Shown piece by piece: positions 1 through 9,010 of a stretch of DNA of 32,759 nucleotides. The stretch's first letter is position 1. Every line of letters begins with the position of its first letter. The DNA is from an uncultured Hyphomonadaceae bacterium (lineage in GTDB: Bacteria > Pseudomonadota > Alphaproteobacteria > Caulobacterales > Hyphomonadaceae), in assembly GCA_938011445.1 (NCBI GenBank), contig CALLUH010000236.1, positions 1-32,759 of the forward strand, written 5' to 3'. The notes beneath the pieces are model-generated. The model did not search any database and was not told the DNA's origin. It saw nothing but the letters and a program-made list of their open reading frames with translations. The position numbers and the translations under genes are program-made.

Positions 1-612
1 TCTTTCCCGCTTCTATATTATGTGGATGCTGAACCGGACCTTGCGAAGATAGCCTCCGGTGAGGTGGATGCCAGCGCAGAAGAGCGCGCGGCCGCCGCTG
101 ATGGCTGGGTTACGGTCAAGGCGCAGGGCAATCAGTGGAACTGGACCTATAGCTATCCGGACGAAGTGGACGGCGATGGGTTTCCGCTAGAATTTACATC
201 CAACCCGATCCATTATGGCTTGAGTACGGACCCTGACATTGGCGAGAAATATCTGTCGGTCGATTACCCGCTTGTGGTCCCTGCCGGACGTTATGTGCGT
301 TATTATACGGCAGCATCAGACGTCATCCATTCTTTCGCGATGCCAAGTTTCGGGATCAAGACCGATGCGGTGCCCGGGCGGTTGAATGAGGGGTGGTTCA
401 AAGTTGATGAGCCGGGCGTCTATTATGGCCAATGCTCGGAATTGTGCGGCAAGAACCACGCCTTTATGCCGATTGAAATTCGGGCTGTCCCGCAGAGCCA
501 GTATGATGAGTGGCTTAATGTTATGCGCTCGGGTGATTTTGATGCTGCGGCGGGGCGGGTTGCCGAAATTGACACAGACCAACAATTTGCGCGCCTTCCG
601 GCTGCCGACTAA
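1..612 (+). CDS. coxB: cytochrome c oxidase subunit II, 5'-truncated by window start
   Basis: Frame open from base 1; CuA motif GQCSELCGKNHAFMPIEI; directly upstream of subunit I. Confidence 0.96.
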   Translation, partial: SFPLLYYVDAEPDLAKIASGEVDASAEERAAAADGWVTVKAQGNQWNWTYSYPDEVDGDGFPLEFTSNPIHYGLSTDPDIGEKYLSVDYPLVVPAGRYVRYYTAASDVIHSFAMPSFGIKTDAVPGRLNEGWFKVDEPGVYYGQCSELCGKNHAFMPIEIRAVPQSQYDEWLNVMRSGDFDAAAGRVAEIDTDQQFARLPAAD

Positions 613-630
613 GTAAGAGAGAGAATAGCC

Positions 631-2313
631 ATGCCAATGGATGAAGTCGCCCTCGACCATGCCCATGATGATCATGACCATAAGCCCGGATTTTTCGTGC
701 GCTGGTTCATGTCCACAAACCATAAAGACATTGGGACGCTTTACCTGATTTTTGCGTTGATTGCCGGGATTGTCGGCTATGCTCTGTCCGGTCTGATCCG
801 CTGGGAGCTGGCTTCGCCGGAGATCGGTCCGCTCATGGGCATGATGGAATTTTTCTATGGGCTTGAGGGCGATGCGGCCCGTGAACAGGCCAAGCAGTTC
901 TATAATACTGTGATCACCTATCATGGCTTAATCATGATTTTCTTCATGGTGATGCCCGCGCTGATCGGCGGATTTGGTAACTGGTTTGTACCGCTTATGA
1001 TTGGCGCGCCGGATATGGCGTTTCCGCGTATGAACAATATTTCGTTCTGGCTCACGGTGGCTGGTTTTGCGCTTTTGATCATGTCGATGTTTGTGCCGTC
1101 GGGGAATGGCGGGAACGGATTTGGTGGCGGCTGGGTGCTCTATCCGCCGCTTTCAGGGCTGAAGGGGCATTCTGGGCCGGCTATGGACCTTGTGATCTTG
1201 TCGCTACATACGGTGGGGATTGCGTCCATCCTCGGCGCGATCAACTTTATTGTGACCATTTTGAATATGCGGGCGCCGGGCATGACGATGCACAAAATGC
1301 CGCTCTTTGCGTGGTCTATTCTGGTGACGGCGGCATTGCTTCTGCTCGCGCTACCCGTGCTGGCAGGCGCATTGACCATGCTGTTGACAGACCGGAATTT
1401 TGGATCGCAGTTCTTCGTGCCTGAAGGCGGCGGTGATCCGATCATGTTCCAGCATTTGTTCTGGTTCTTCGGACATCCTGAAGTTTATATCATGATCCTG
1501 CCAGGCTTTGGCATTGTCAGCCATATCATTTCGACCTTCTCCAAGAAGCCGATCTTTGGCTATCTCGGCATGGCTTATGCGATGGTGGCGATTGGGGTGA
1601 TCGGCTTTATCGTCTGGGCGCACCATATGTATACGGTCGGCATGCCGGTCGATATGAAAGCCTATTTTGTCGCGGCAACCATGGTGATTGCGGTGCCGAC
1701 GGGGATCAAGATCTTCTCGTGGATTGCAACCATGTGGGGCGGCTCGATCACTTTCGCTGTGCCGATGCAGTGGGCGATTGGCTTCATCTTCCTGTTCACG
1801 CTGGGCGGCGTAACCGGCGTTGTGCTTGCGAATGCAGGTGTCGATCATGCGCTGCATGATACTTATTATGTGGTGGCGCACTTTCACTATGTCTTGTCGT
1901 TAGGGGCCGTGTTTGCGCTGTTTGCGGGCTGGTATTATTGGTTCGAGAAAATGTTCGGCGTGAAATATAACAGCTTCCTTGGGGCGGTGCATTTCTGGAT
2001 TACCTTTATCGGCTCGAACATGATTTTCTTCCCGCAGCATTTCCTCGGGCTGAACGGCATGCCGCGGCGCTATATCGACTATCATCCGGCTTATGAATAC
2101 TGGCATTACTGGTCGTCTGTGGGCTATGCCGTCTCGGCGGTCGGCACGCTGATCTTCTTTGTTGCCATGGCGGAAGCCCTGATTCGGCGGCGTAAAGCGG
2201 AAGCCAACCCTTGGGGCGAGGGCGCAACGACGCTCGAATGGACGCTGCCATCGCCGCCGCCGTTCCACCAATATAATACGCTGCCGCGCGTAACCGAGAC
2301 GGACGATCATTAG
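631..2313 (+). CDS. ctaD: cytochrome c oxidase subunit I (aa3 type)
   Basis: [33 protein letters not shown] and [20 protein letters not shown] signatures. Confidence 0.98.
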   Translation: MPMDEVALDHAHDDHDHKPGFFVRWFMSTNHKDIGTLYLIFALIAGIVGYALSGLIRWELASPEIGPLMGMMEFFYGLEGDAAREQAKQFYNTVITYHGLIMIFFMVMPALIGGFGNWFVPLMIGAPDMAFPRMNNISFWLTVAGFALLIMSMFVPSGNGGNGFGGGWVLYPPLSGLKGHSGPAMDLVILSLHTVGIASILGAINFIVTILNMRAPGMTMHKMPLFAWSILVTAALLLLALPVLAGALTMLLTDRNFGSQFFVPEGGGDPIMFQHLFWFFGHPEVYIMILPGFGIVSHIISTFSKKPIFGYLGMAYAMVAIGVIGFIVWAHHMYTVGMPVDMKAYFVAATMVIAVPTGIKIFSWIATMWGGSITFAVPMQWAIGFIFLFTLGGVTGVVLANAGVDHALHDTYYVVAHFHYVLSLGAVFALFAGWYYWFEKMFGVKYNSFLGAVHFWITFIGSNMIFFPQHFLGLNGMPRRYIDYHPAYEYWHYWSSVGYAVSAVGTLIFFVAMAEALIRRRKAEANPWGEGATTLEWTLPSPPPFHQYNTLPRVTETDDH

Positions 2314-2339
2314 CAGCCGGTAAGCCCAATCTATCAATC

Positions 2340-2372
2340 AACCCTCCCTTGGATTTTCAGGGAGGGTTTTTT
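2340..2372 (+). terminator. Rho-independent terminator after ctaD
   Basis: Perfect 10-bp stem AACCCTCCCT / AGGGAGGGTT, loop TGGATTTTC, followed by a T run. Confidence 0.85.
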
Positions 2373-2523
2373 GTGGGAGGTGTTGTCTGACAGGTTGCCG
2401 GACAGCGTGTAGGATACGGGCCACTATGTCACGCTGATTGGGACTCTGGTCTTTGCTACACAGGCAGCAAGACTTAGGCGAAAGACTCTCTTAAGAGCGC
2501 ACAAATGAGCGAGATTGCGTCCG

Positions 2524-3468
2524 ATGACAGACCAGACCCTCACCCCTGAAGCCCCGCGCTATGCCACGGCGGGCGACTATGTTGAACTGATGAAGCCGCG
2601 CATCATGATGCTGGTTGTGTTTACCGCTTTGGCTGGCCTTGTGGCTGCGCCCGGCGTGATGAACCCGGTCATGGCAGGAATTGCGATTTTGGCGGTTGCG
2701 CTCGGTTCGGGCGCGGCGGGGGCGCTCAACATGTGGTATGACGCCGATATTGACGCGATTATGACGCGCACTTCGACGCGGCCGATTCCTTCTGGCGCAG
2801 TGCCGCGCGGGGAAGCTTTGGCGCTCGGGCTGATTATGTCGGGTGTCTCGGTCTTGCTCATGTGGATGGCGAGCAATTGGGTGGCTGCCGCATTGCTCGG
2901 ACTGTCGATTGCCTATTATGGCTGGTTCTACACCATGTTGCTCAAGCGACGGACGCCGCAGAACATTGTCATTGGCGGGGCGGCGGGGGCGTTCCCGCCT
3001 GTGATCGGCTGGGCGGCTGTGACCGGCTCGACCCCGCTTGATGCGTGGATATTGTTTGCGATTGTTTTCTTCTGGACCCCGCCGCATTTCTGGGCGCTGT
3101 CTCTTCTGGCGCATAAGGAATATGAGAAGGCCGGTGTGCCGATGTTGCCGGTGACGCATGGGGCAAAGGCGACGCGGCTGCAAATCTTGCTTTATACGCT
3201 TTTGCTTGTACCGCTTGGGCTCGCGCCGGTGGTAACGGGGCTTGGCGGTTGGCTTTATGCTGTTACGGCTGGCGGGCTGGGGCTGGCGTTTCTTTATGGT
3301 GCGGCCCGAGTCTTTTGCTCGAAGGCGGGGGATGTGGATGCGCCGGGCGGCGACATGAAAAAGGCGCGCAATCTGTTTCTGTTTTCGATCCTTTACCTGT
3401 TTGTTGTCTTCGCAGCATTGCTGGTCGAGCATGCCGGCTTTGGCGTGTATTTTCCGGTGGGAGGCTAG
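2524..3468 (+). CDS. ctaB: protoheme IX farnesyltransferase (heme O synthase)
   Basis: UbiA-type prenyltransferase: YVELMKPRIMMLVVFTALAGL, NMWYDADIDAIMTRTSTRPIPSG; position in cox operon. ATG at 2524 preferred over TTG at 2515. Confidence 0.95.
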   Translation: MTDQTLTPEAPRYATAGDYVELMKPRIMMLVVFTALAGLVAAPGVMNPVMAGIAILAVALGSGAAGALNMWYDADIDAIMTRTSTRPIPSGAVPRGEALALGLIMSGVSVLLMWMASNWVAAALLGLSIAYYGWFYTMLLKRRTPQNIVIGGAAGAFPPVIGWAAVTGSTPLDAWILFAIVFFWTPPHFWALSLLAHKEYEKAGVPMLPVTHGAKATRLQILLYTLLLVPLGLAPVVTGLGGWLYAVTAGGLGLAFLYGAARVFCSKAGDVDAPGGDMKKARNLFLFSILYLFVVFAALLVEHAGFGVYFPVGG

Positions 3469-3471
3469 GGC

Positions 3472-3666
3472 ATGAGCAATGTGTCTGAAGCAAGCGAGCG
3501 CGCGGGCGACCAATCGGCTAAAGCGGTTGAAGACGCGCGGCTGGCCGCTCAGAAGAAGCGCAATGTCTGGCTCGGGCTGGCCTTGCTCGGCTTTGTCTTG
3601 CTGGTGGGTGTTGTCTCGGCATTAAGGCTGGCGGAGAATATTCAACGCGTGAGCGGGGCGGGCTGA
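3472..3666 (+). CDS. small single-TM protein of cox operon (CoxF-like position)
   Basis: 64 aa, one hydrophobic segment (VWLGLALLGFVLLVGVVSAL), stop overlaps start of ctaG by 1 nt. Confidence 0.75.
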   Translation: MSNVSEASERAGDQSAKAVEDARLAAQKKRNVWLGLALLGFVLLVGVVSALRLAENIQRVSGAG

Positions 3667-4238
3667 TGGCGATCAAACCGGCAAGTCAGGCTTTTATCGC
3701 TGCGGGTGTGGTGGGAGCAATGCTTGCGCTGACCTTCGCGTCCAAACCGCTTTATGACACGTTTTGCCGTGTGACGGGCTTTGGCGGCACGACGCGCGTG
3801 GCCACCGAGGCGCCCGACCGCGTGCTTGAGCGCACCGTGAATGTCCGGTTTGACGCCAATGTCTCAGATGCGCCGATACAGTTTCGCCCTTCGCAGGTGA
3901 ATTTTGATGTCGCGCTCGGGCTGCACAGTTTGGCTTCTTATGAAGTGGTCAATTATTCGGACAGCGATATATCGGTGATTGCGAGCTATAATGTCACCCC
4001 GCACACGGCGGGGCGGTATTTTAACAAGCTTGAATGCTTCTGTTTTGAGGAGCGGGTGCTCAAAGCGGGCGAGCGCAAGACGCTGCCAGTGGTGTTCTTT
4101 GTGTCGCCGGACCTTGATGATGATCCGCTGATGAAGACACTTTCAACCATTACGCTGTCATATACGTTTTACCAGACCGATGATTTTGAGGGTGCGACGA
4201 AATCAGCCGCCCTTGCGAACACGGTTGCGCGGCCCTAG
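3666..4238 (+). CDS. ctaG: cytochrome c oxidase assembly protein CtaG/Cox11
   Basis: N-terminal TM, PLYDTFCRVTGFGGTT, and NKLECFCFEE Cu-binding motif. Confidence 0.96.
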   Translation: MAIKPASQAFIAAGVVGAMLALTFASKPLYDTFCRVTGFGGTTRVATEAPDRVLERTVNVRFDANVSDAPIQFRPSQVNFDVALGLHSLASYEVVNYSDSDISVIASYNVTPHTAGRYFNKLECFCFEERVLKAGERKTLPVVFFVSPDLDDDPLMKTLSTITLSYTFYQTDDFEGATKSAALANTVARP

Positions 4239-4286
4239 AGGGTCGGGGTAAAGGAAGACGAGAGAACGAGATTCGGGGTTTTGATT

Positions 4287-5159
4287 ATGGCTCATGACGA
4301 AGTAAGACACGATTATCATCTGGTGAACCCGTCGGCTTGGCCGCTTCTGGGCTCGCTGGCCGTGTCCACGCTGGCCATTGGCGGCGTTACTTATATGAAA
4401 GGGCTTTTCGGGTTTGAGGAAGGCTCTTGGCATATTATGGCGTTCGGCTTCGCTTTTGTCGCCTATGTCATGTTTGGCTGGTGGCGCGAAGTGATCAAGG
4501 AGAGCCGGGGCGGGGATCATACGCCTGTGGTTCAGATCGGTCTGCGCTATGGCATGCTGATGTTCATTGCCTCCGAGGTGATGTTCTTTGTGGCGTGGTT
4601 CTGGTCGTTCTTCGAGATGACGATTTTCCACGGTGCGCGCGCGGGGCTGACCTTTGACAGCGCCAATGTGCTTTATGAGGGTCTGTCGGCCTGGTCATCA
4701 TGGCCGCCGCCGGGCGTTGAGACGTTCAACCCGTTCCACTTGCCGCTGATTAACACGCTGATCCTGCTCTTGTCGGGGACCACGGTGACATGGGCGCACC
4801 ATGCATTGCAGCATGGCAATCGCAAGGACACGCGCACAGGGCTGATCCTGACGATTTTGCTCGGCGCGCTGTTTACCACGGTTCAGGTGATCGAATATGC
4901 CGAAGCGGGCTTTAGCTATTCGGGCACGCTTTATGGCTCGGCCTTTTTCATGGCCACGGGCTTTCATGGCGCGCATGTTTTGATCGGGACCATTTTCCTT
5001 GCGGTCTGCTTGTTCCGGCTGATGGCGGGCGGGTTTACACCGCAAAAGCATTTCGGCTTTGAAGCGGCCGCCTGGTATTGGCACTTTGTTGATGTCGTCT
5101 GGCTGTTCCTCTTTGCCTTTGTCTATGTTGCGCCCTATCTGATCCTCGAAGGCGGATAG
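4287..5159 (+). CDS. ctaE: cytochrome c oxidase subunit III
   Basis: YHLVNPSAWPLLGS, SEVMFFVAWFWSFFE, FHGAHVLIGTIFL, AAWYWHFVDVVWLFLF. Confidence 0.97.
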   Translation: MAHDEVRHDYHLVNPSAWPLLGSLAVSTLAIGGVTYMKGLFGFEEGSWHIMAFGFAFVAYVMFGWWREVIKESRGGDHTPVVQIGLRYGMLMFIASEVMFFVAWFWSFFEMTIFHGARAGLTFDSANVLYEGLSAWSSWPPPGVETFNPFHLPLINTLILLLSGTTVTWAHHALQHGNRKDTRTGLILTILLGALFTTVQVIEYAEAGFSYSGTLYGSAFFMATGFHGAHVLIGTIFLAVCLFRLMAGGFTPQKHFGFEAAAWYWHFVDVVWLFLFAFVYVAPYLILEGG

Positions 5160-5199
5160 GCATGTCGGGCAGTGTCTTGCCTGTTCTGGCAGGGACGCT

Positions 5200-5874
5200 A
5201 TGAGCTTTCGTCCGCTACCGGTTATGACGGTCTGCGTCGTTGTCTCGCTGGGCATTTTGTTGATGCTCGGGCATTGGCAATGGCAACGCTTTTCCGAGAA
5301 AGAGGGTGCGCTTGCGGCGGTGCCCGAATGGACTGCGCTTGAGGGCGGAGAACTGGCCTCGAATGGCGTGTTTTATATGTCTACGATCCTGAACGGGCGT
5401 GCGGCGTGGCGGGAGATACTGGCCATGGATATGGGCGAGGAGCTTGTGCTGGTGACCAATGGGGTTGTGTTCAGCATTGATCCGCCGGAGGTGCCTTTGT
5501 TTGATCCTGAAGACAGTGAGCCCGAATTTGGCGAAGGGTTGTTTCGCACCCCGCCTGAACCGGGTGCATTTACGCCGCCGTCCGATATTGGGAAACATCT
5601 CTTGTTCGGGTTCGATTTTGACGCGCTGGACGCGGAGCTTGGACGGGCTGTGCGTCGGCAAGTGTTCGAGCCGAGGCGGCTGATGGCGCGCGACGAGACG
5701 GGCGAGGGGATGATTGACAATCCGCAGGCTGATCCGGCGCTCGCTGATCCGCTGCCGCCTGCGCGACATCTGGGCTATGCGCTGACATGGTGGGGGATGG
5801 CGCTGGCGCTGCTCATTATGTATTTTGTCTATCATGCAAGCACGGGGCGGCTGAGCTTTAGGAACACGGTATGA
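5200..5874 (+). CDS. SURF1 family cytochrome oxidase biogenesis protein
   Basis: N-terminal TM followed by LGHWQWQRFSEKE, C-terminal HLGYALTWWGMALALLIMYFVYH; operon context. Confidence 0.88.
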   Translation: MSFRPLPVMTVCVVVSLGILLMLGHWQWQRFSEKEGALAAVPEWTALEGGELASNGVFYMSTILNGRAAWREILAMDMGEELVLVTNGVVFSIDPPEVPLFDPEDSEPEFGEGLFRTPPEPGAFTPPSDIGKHLLFGFDFDALDAELGRAVRRQVFEPRRLMARDETGEGMIDNPQADPALADPLPPARHLGYALTWWGMALALLIMYFVYHASTGRLSFRNTV

Positions 5875-7259
5875 AATATATCTCGACGCGCGGCGGGGCG
5901 GAGCCTGTTGATTTTGTGAGCGCCTGTCTGGCGGGGCTCGCCCCTGATGGTGGGCTTTACATGCCGCAAAGCTGGCCGCAGATCACCCCGCCCGCGCCGG
6001 ACGAGGCTTATACGGTAACGGCCGCGCGGGTGTTTGCCGGCTTTGCGGGAGAGACGATTGCGCACGCGGATTTGCTGGCCATGTGTGAGCGGGCCTATAG
6101 CAGTTTTGCCCATCAGAGCGTTGCGCCGCTGACCGAGCTTGGACGTAATGTCTGGATGATGGAGCTGCATCATGGGCCGACATTGGCGTTCAAAGATGTC
6201 GCCATGCAGATTATTGCACAGATTTATGACCATGCGCTTGAGCGGTCGGGCGAGCGTCTGTCGATTATTTGCGCAACGTCGGGCGATACGGGCGGGGCAG
6301 CGGCGGCGGCATTTGCGGGGGCGCGGCATTCGGATCTCTATATTTTGCACCCGCATGAACGGATTAGTCCGGTACAGCGGCGGTTCATGACGACGACGGG
6401 GCTCGCCAATGTGCATAATCTGGCGATTGATGGCGATTTTGATGATTGTCAGGCGATTGTCAAAGCGCTGTTTGCGGACAAGGGTTTTGTTGCCGAGGTC
6501 GGGCTTTCGGGAGTGAACTCGATCAATTCGGCGCGGATTGTGGCCCAGGCGGTTTATTATGCGAGCGTGCAGGTAAAGATCGGGAGCAAGGCCCGGTTTA
6601 TTGTGCCGAGCGGGAATATGGGTGATGCGCTGGCGGGCTATGTGGCGGCCAAGTGCGGCCTGTTGCCTTACGGGTTTGAGTGCCATTGCGCGGTGAACGA
6701 GAATGATGCGCTTGCGCGGATTTTGAATGCGGGCGAGATGAAGCGGGAGGCGGCGGTGATGACGCCAAGTCCGGCGATGGACATTTCGGTGCCGTCGAAT
6801 TTCGAGCGGGTCTTGTATGAGGCGTCCGGCGGGGACGCGGATTTTGTGCGCCAGACTTATGAGGCATATGGCCGGTCAGGTGAGGTTGCCTTGCCGGACA
6901 GTATTGTGGCCGAATTTGCCGCGCTTGGCTTTACCGCAGCGCGGGTGAGCAATGCTGAGACCAAGGCCGAGATGGTGCGTGTGCTCGACGAGACGGGTTG
7001 GCAGATCTGCCCGCATACGGCGGTCGGCACGTTTGAGGCGCGGCGCGAACCGCGTGGCGATGTCGTGAGCGTGGTATTGGCAACGGCGCATGCGGCGAAG
7101 TTTCCTGAAACGGTGAAGGCGGCGACGGGGCAGGACGCGGCGCTACCAGCCCGCTGCGGCGACATTGCAAGCCGCGCCGAAGTGTTCGAGCGATTGCCGG
7201 CCGAGCTTGGAATTGTGGGCGACTATGTTCGCAAGCATAGTGGCAAAGGCGCGATGTAA
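5871..7259 (+). CDS. thrC: threonine synthase
   Basis: MKYISTRGG...LAPDGGLYMP, FKDVAMQ, ATSGDTGGAAA, SGNMGDALAGY; ATGA overlap with SURF1 gene. Confidence 0.96.
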   Translation: MKYISTRGGAEPVDFVSACLAGLAPDGGLYMPQSWPQITPPAPDEAYTVTAARVFAGFAGETIAHADLLAMCERAYSSFAHQSVAPLTELGRNVWMMELHHGPTLAFKDVAMQIIAQIYDHALERSGERLSIICATSGDTGGAAAAAFAGARHSDLYILHPHERISPVQRRFMTTTGLANVHNLAIDGDFDDCQAIVKALFADKGFVAEVGLSGVNSINSARIVAQAVYYASVQVKIGSKARFIVPSGNMGDALAGYVAAKCGLLPYGFECHCAVNENDALARILNAGEMKREAAVMTPSPAMDISVPSNFERVLYEASGGDADFVRQTYEAYGRSGEVALPDSIVAEFAALGFTAARVSNAETKAEMVRVLDETGWQICPHTAVGTFEARREPRGDVVSVVLATAHAAKFPETVKAATGQDAALPARCGDIASRAEVFERLPAELGIVGDYVRKHSGKGAM

Positions 7260-7261
7260 GA

Positions 7262-7876
7262 ATGATCGGGCGCGCGTTCCGGCTTGAGGCAGAACAGATT
7301 TATCTGCGTTTTCCCAAACGGAGCGACTTTGCCGAATGGCGCCGGATCCGCAATCGAGACCGCGCGCATCTGATGCCATGGGAGCCGCTATGGGCGAGCG
7401 ACGCCAATTCGAGGCGCGAATGGCGACAGCGCATGGAAGGCTGGAAACGGGCGCGGCGAGAGGGCACTGGCTACGGCTTTCTTGTTTTCTCCCGAATGGG
7501 CGAACGCTTGCTTGGCGGGATTGCCTTGACGCATGTTCGCCAGGGGTCAGCGCGGACGGGCACTTTGGGTTATTGGCTTTCGGCTGAGGCGCAGGGACAC
7601 GGATTTATGAGCCAGGCTGTGAAACGGATTTGCATATTTGGCGAGACAGAACTTGGCCTCAAGCGGATCGAAGCTGCAACAATGGTCGACAATACCCGCT
7701 CGCAGAGCGTGCTTGAACGCTGCGGCTTTGAACGTGAAGGTTTGGCGCGTAGCTATTTGCAGATTGCCGGAGCCCGCCGTGATCATATACTGTTTGGGCG
7801 TGTTTCGGATTCAGAGACAATATATTCGGGGACAATATATGGTGAAACAGATGAGCAAGGTTCCAGAGAAAACTAA
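7262..7876 (+). CDS. GNAT family N-acetyltransferase (RimJ/RimL-like)
   Basis: LGYWLSAEAQGHGFMSQAVKRICIFGETELGLKRIEAATMVDNTRSQSVLERCGFEREG. Confidence 0.92.
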   Translation: MIGRAFRLEAEQIYLRFPKRSDFAEWRRIRNRDRAHLMPWEPLWASDANSRREWRQRMEGWKRARREGTGYGFLVFSRMGERLLGGIALTHVRQGSARTGTLGYWLSAEAQGHGFMSQAVKRICIFGETELGLKRIEAATMVDNTRSQSVLERCGFEREGLARSYLQIAGARRDHILFGRVSDSETIYSGTIYGETDEQGSREN

Positions 7877-8882
7877 AAATCCGCAAATTGGCCAATGGCA
7901 TTGGGATGTTGGCGAAAGCAAATTATCGGTCCAGACCGAGCCGTCCGGTCCGTTTCGTGATTTGGCTGGCGAGTGGAATGTCGATGCATTTGGCGTGCAG
8001 CTTGACGGGTTGAGCCGGTCTCGGCTGGGACGAACATTGTCCGCGCGGGCCGGAAATGTGTCGTGTGCGCTTGGCCTGTCTGACGGACGACGGGTGCAAT
8101 TGTCTGGCGGCTTTGATGCCGATGGTAATGGGCAGGGGCATCTGTTTTGTGAAGGGAGCAGTTTGAAAGCCATGGCCCGGCCCGGCCCTTTGCTGGTGCC
8201 CGCTTATCAGCCGATCATTTCCTTGCGCACGGGGCGCGCGGCGGGGTTTGAGGCTCTGGCGCGCTGGGACGGCGACGCTGCGGGGATTGATGGCTCGTTT
8301 GAAGATCCGGCATTGGCAACGAATATGCTGATCCATGCCACGCAAAGCCTTGCCGAGTGGCATGCTGAAACCGGACGGCGCGATTTGTTTGTGCAGGTAA
8401 ATCTGACCGCGCGCGATCTGGCCGAGGGGATGGTTGCAGACCTGATCGAGACATTGCTACAAGGCTATGCTTTGCCCGATGGGAGCTTGAAAGTCGAGCT
8501 AACCGAACAGGCCGCCCTGCGCAATATGGATGAGGCGTTGAAGGCTGTTTACGCGATCAAGAAAGCGGGTGCCGGGCTGGTGCTTGATGATTTTGGCTCG
8601 GGGCATTCGAGCTTTGCCTGGCTTGCCGATATGCCCGCTGATGGGTTGAAAATTGATTCAAGCCTGACCGCGCGGCTCGGGGATAAGCGGACCGAACATA
8701 TTCTGGAGGCGATTACATTGCTGGCTGGACGGCTTGGCATGGTGGCGACGGCTGAAGGGGTTGAGGATAAGGCGGTGGTGCACCGGCTGCGCGCGCTTGG
8801 CTTTACCCATGTTCAGGGTTTCGCTTTCTCCAGACCGATGGATAAGGATGAGGCGCTGGCGTTTCTGGAGGGGGAGGTCTGA
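7839..8882 (+). CDS. EAL domain cyclic-di-GMP phosphodiesterase, probably catalytically competent
   Basis: YQPIISLRTGRAAGFEALARW, VNLTARDL, VELTEQA, LVLDDFGSGHSSFAWL, LKIDSSL, ATAEGVED. Start taken as ATG 7839 (or 7851), not the 7638 ORF-track start. Confidence 0.9.
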   Translation: MVKQMSKVPEKTKNPQIGQWHWDVGESKLSVQTEPSGPFRDLAGEWNVDAFGVQLDGLSRSRLGRTLSARAGNVSCALGLSDGRRVQLSGGFDADGNGQGHLFCEGSSLKAMARPGPLLVPAYQPIISLRTGRAAGFEALARWDGDAAGIDGSFEDPALATNMLIHATQSLAEWHAETGRRDLFVQVNLTARDLAEGMVADLIETLLQGYALPDGSLKVELTEQAALRNMDEALKAVYAIKKAGAGLVLDDFGSGHSSFAWLADMPADGLKIDSSLTARLGDKRTEHILEAITLLAGRLGMVATAEGVEDKAVVHRLRALGFTHVQGFAFSRPMDKDEALAFLEGEV

Positions 8883-8905
8883 TCTGTGGGCCGCTGCTGC
8901 TCTTT

Positions 8906-9010
8906 TAGAGCGCGTTCTTATATATCGCGACCAAAGGGGTATTCTGGCTCTTTTGGTTTTCGGTGCATTATAGGCTCAAAACCAGTTCCCACTTTTGTGC
9001 ATGCGCTCTA
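8906..9010. repeat. 105-bp intergenic palindromic element with 8-bp terminal inverted repeats
   Basis: TAGAGCGC (8906-8913) and GCGCTCTA (9003-9010) are exact inverted repeats; minus strand reads TAGAGCGCATGCACAAAAGTGGGAACTGGTTTTGAG, resembling an intergenic repeat I recall from alphaproteobacteria. Confidence 0.6.

Noticed and set aside
2491-3513. 340-aa minus-strand ORF antisense to ctaB
   Set aside because: Arg/His/Gln-rich composition typical of shadow ORFs opposite GC-biased genes; ctaB on plus is unambiguous
5832-6686. 284-aa minus-strand ORF opposite thrC
   Set aside because: Shadow ORF composition (R/H/P rich), no motif; thrC is clear on the other strand
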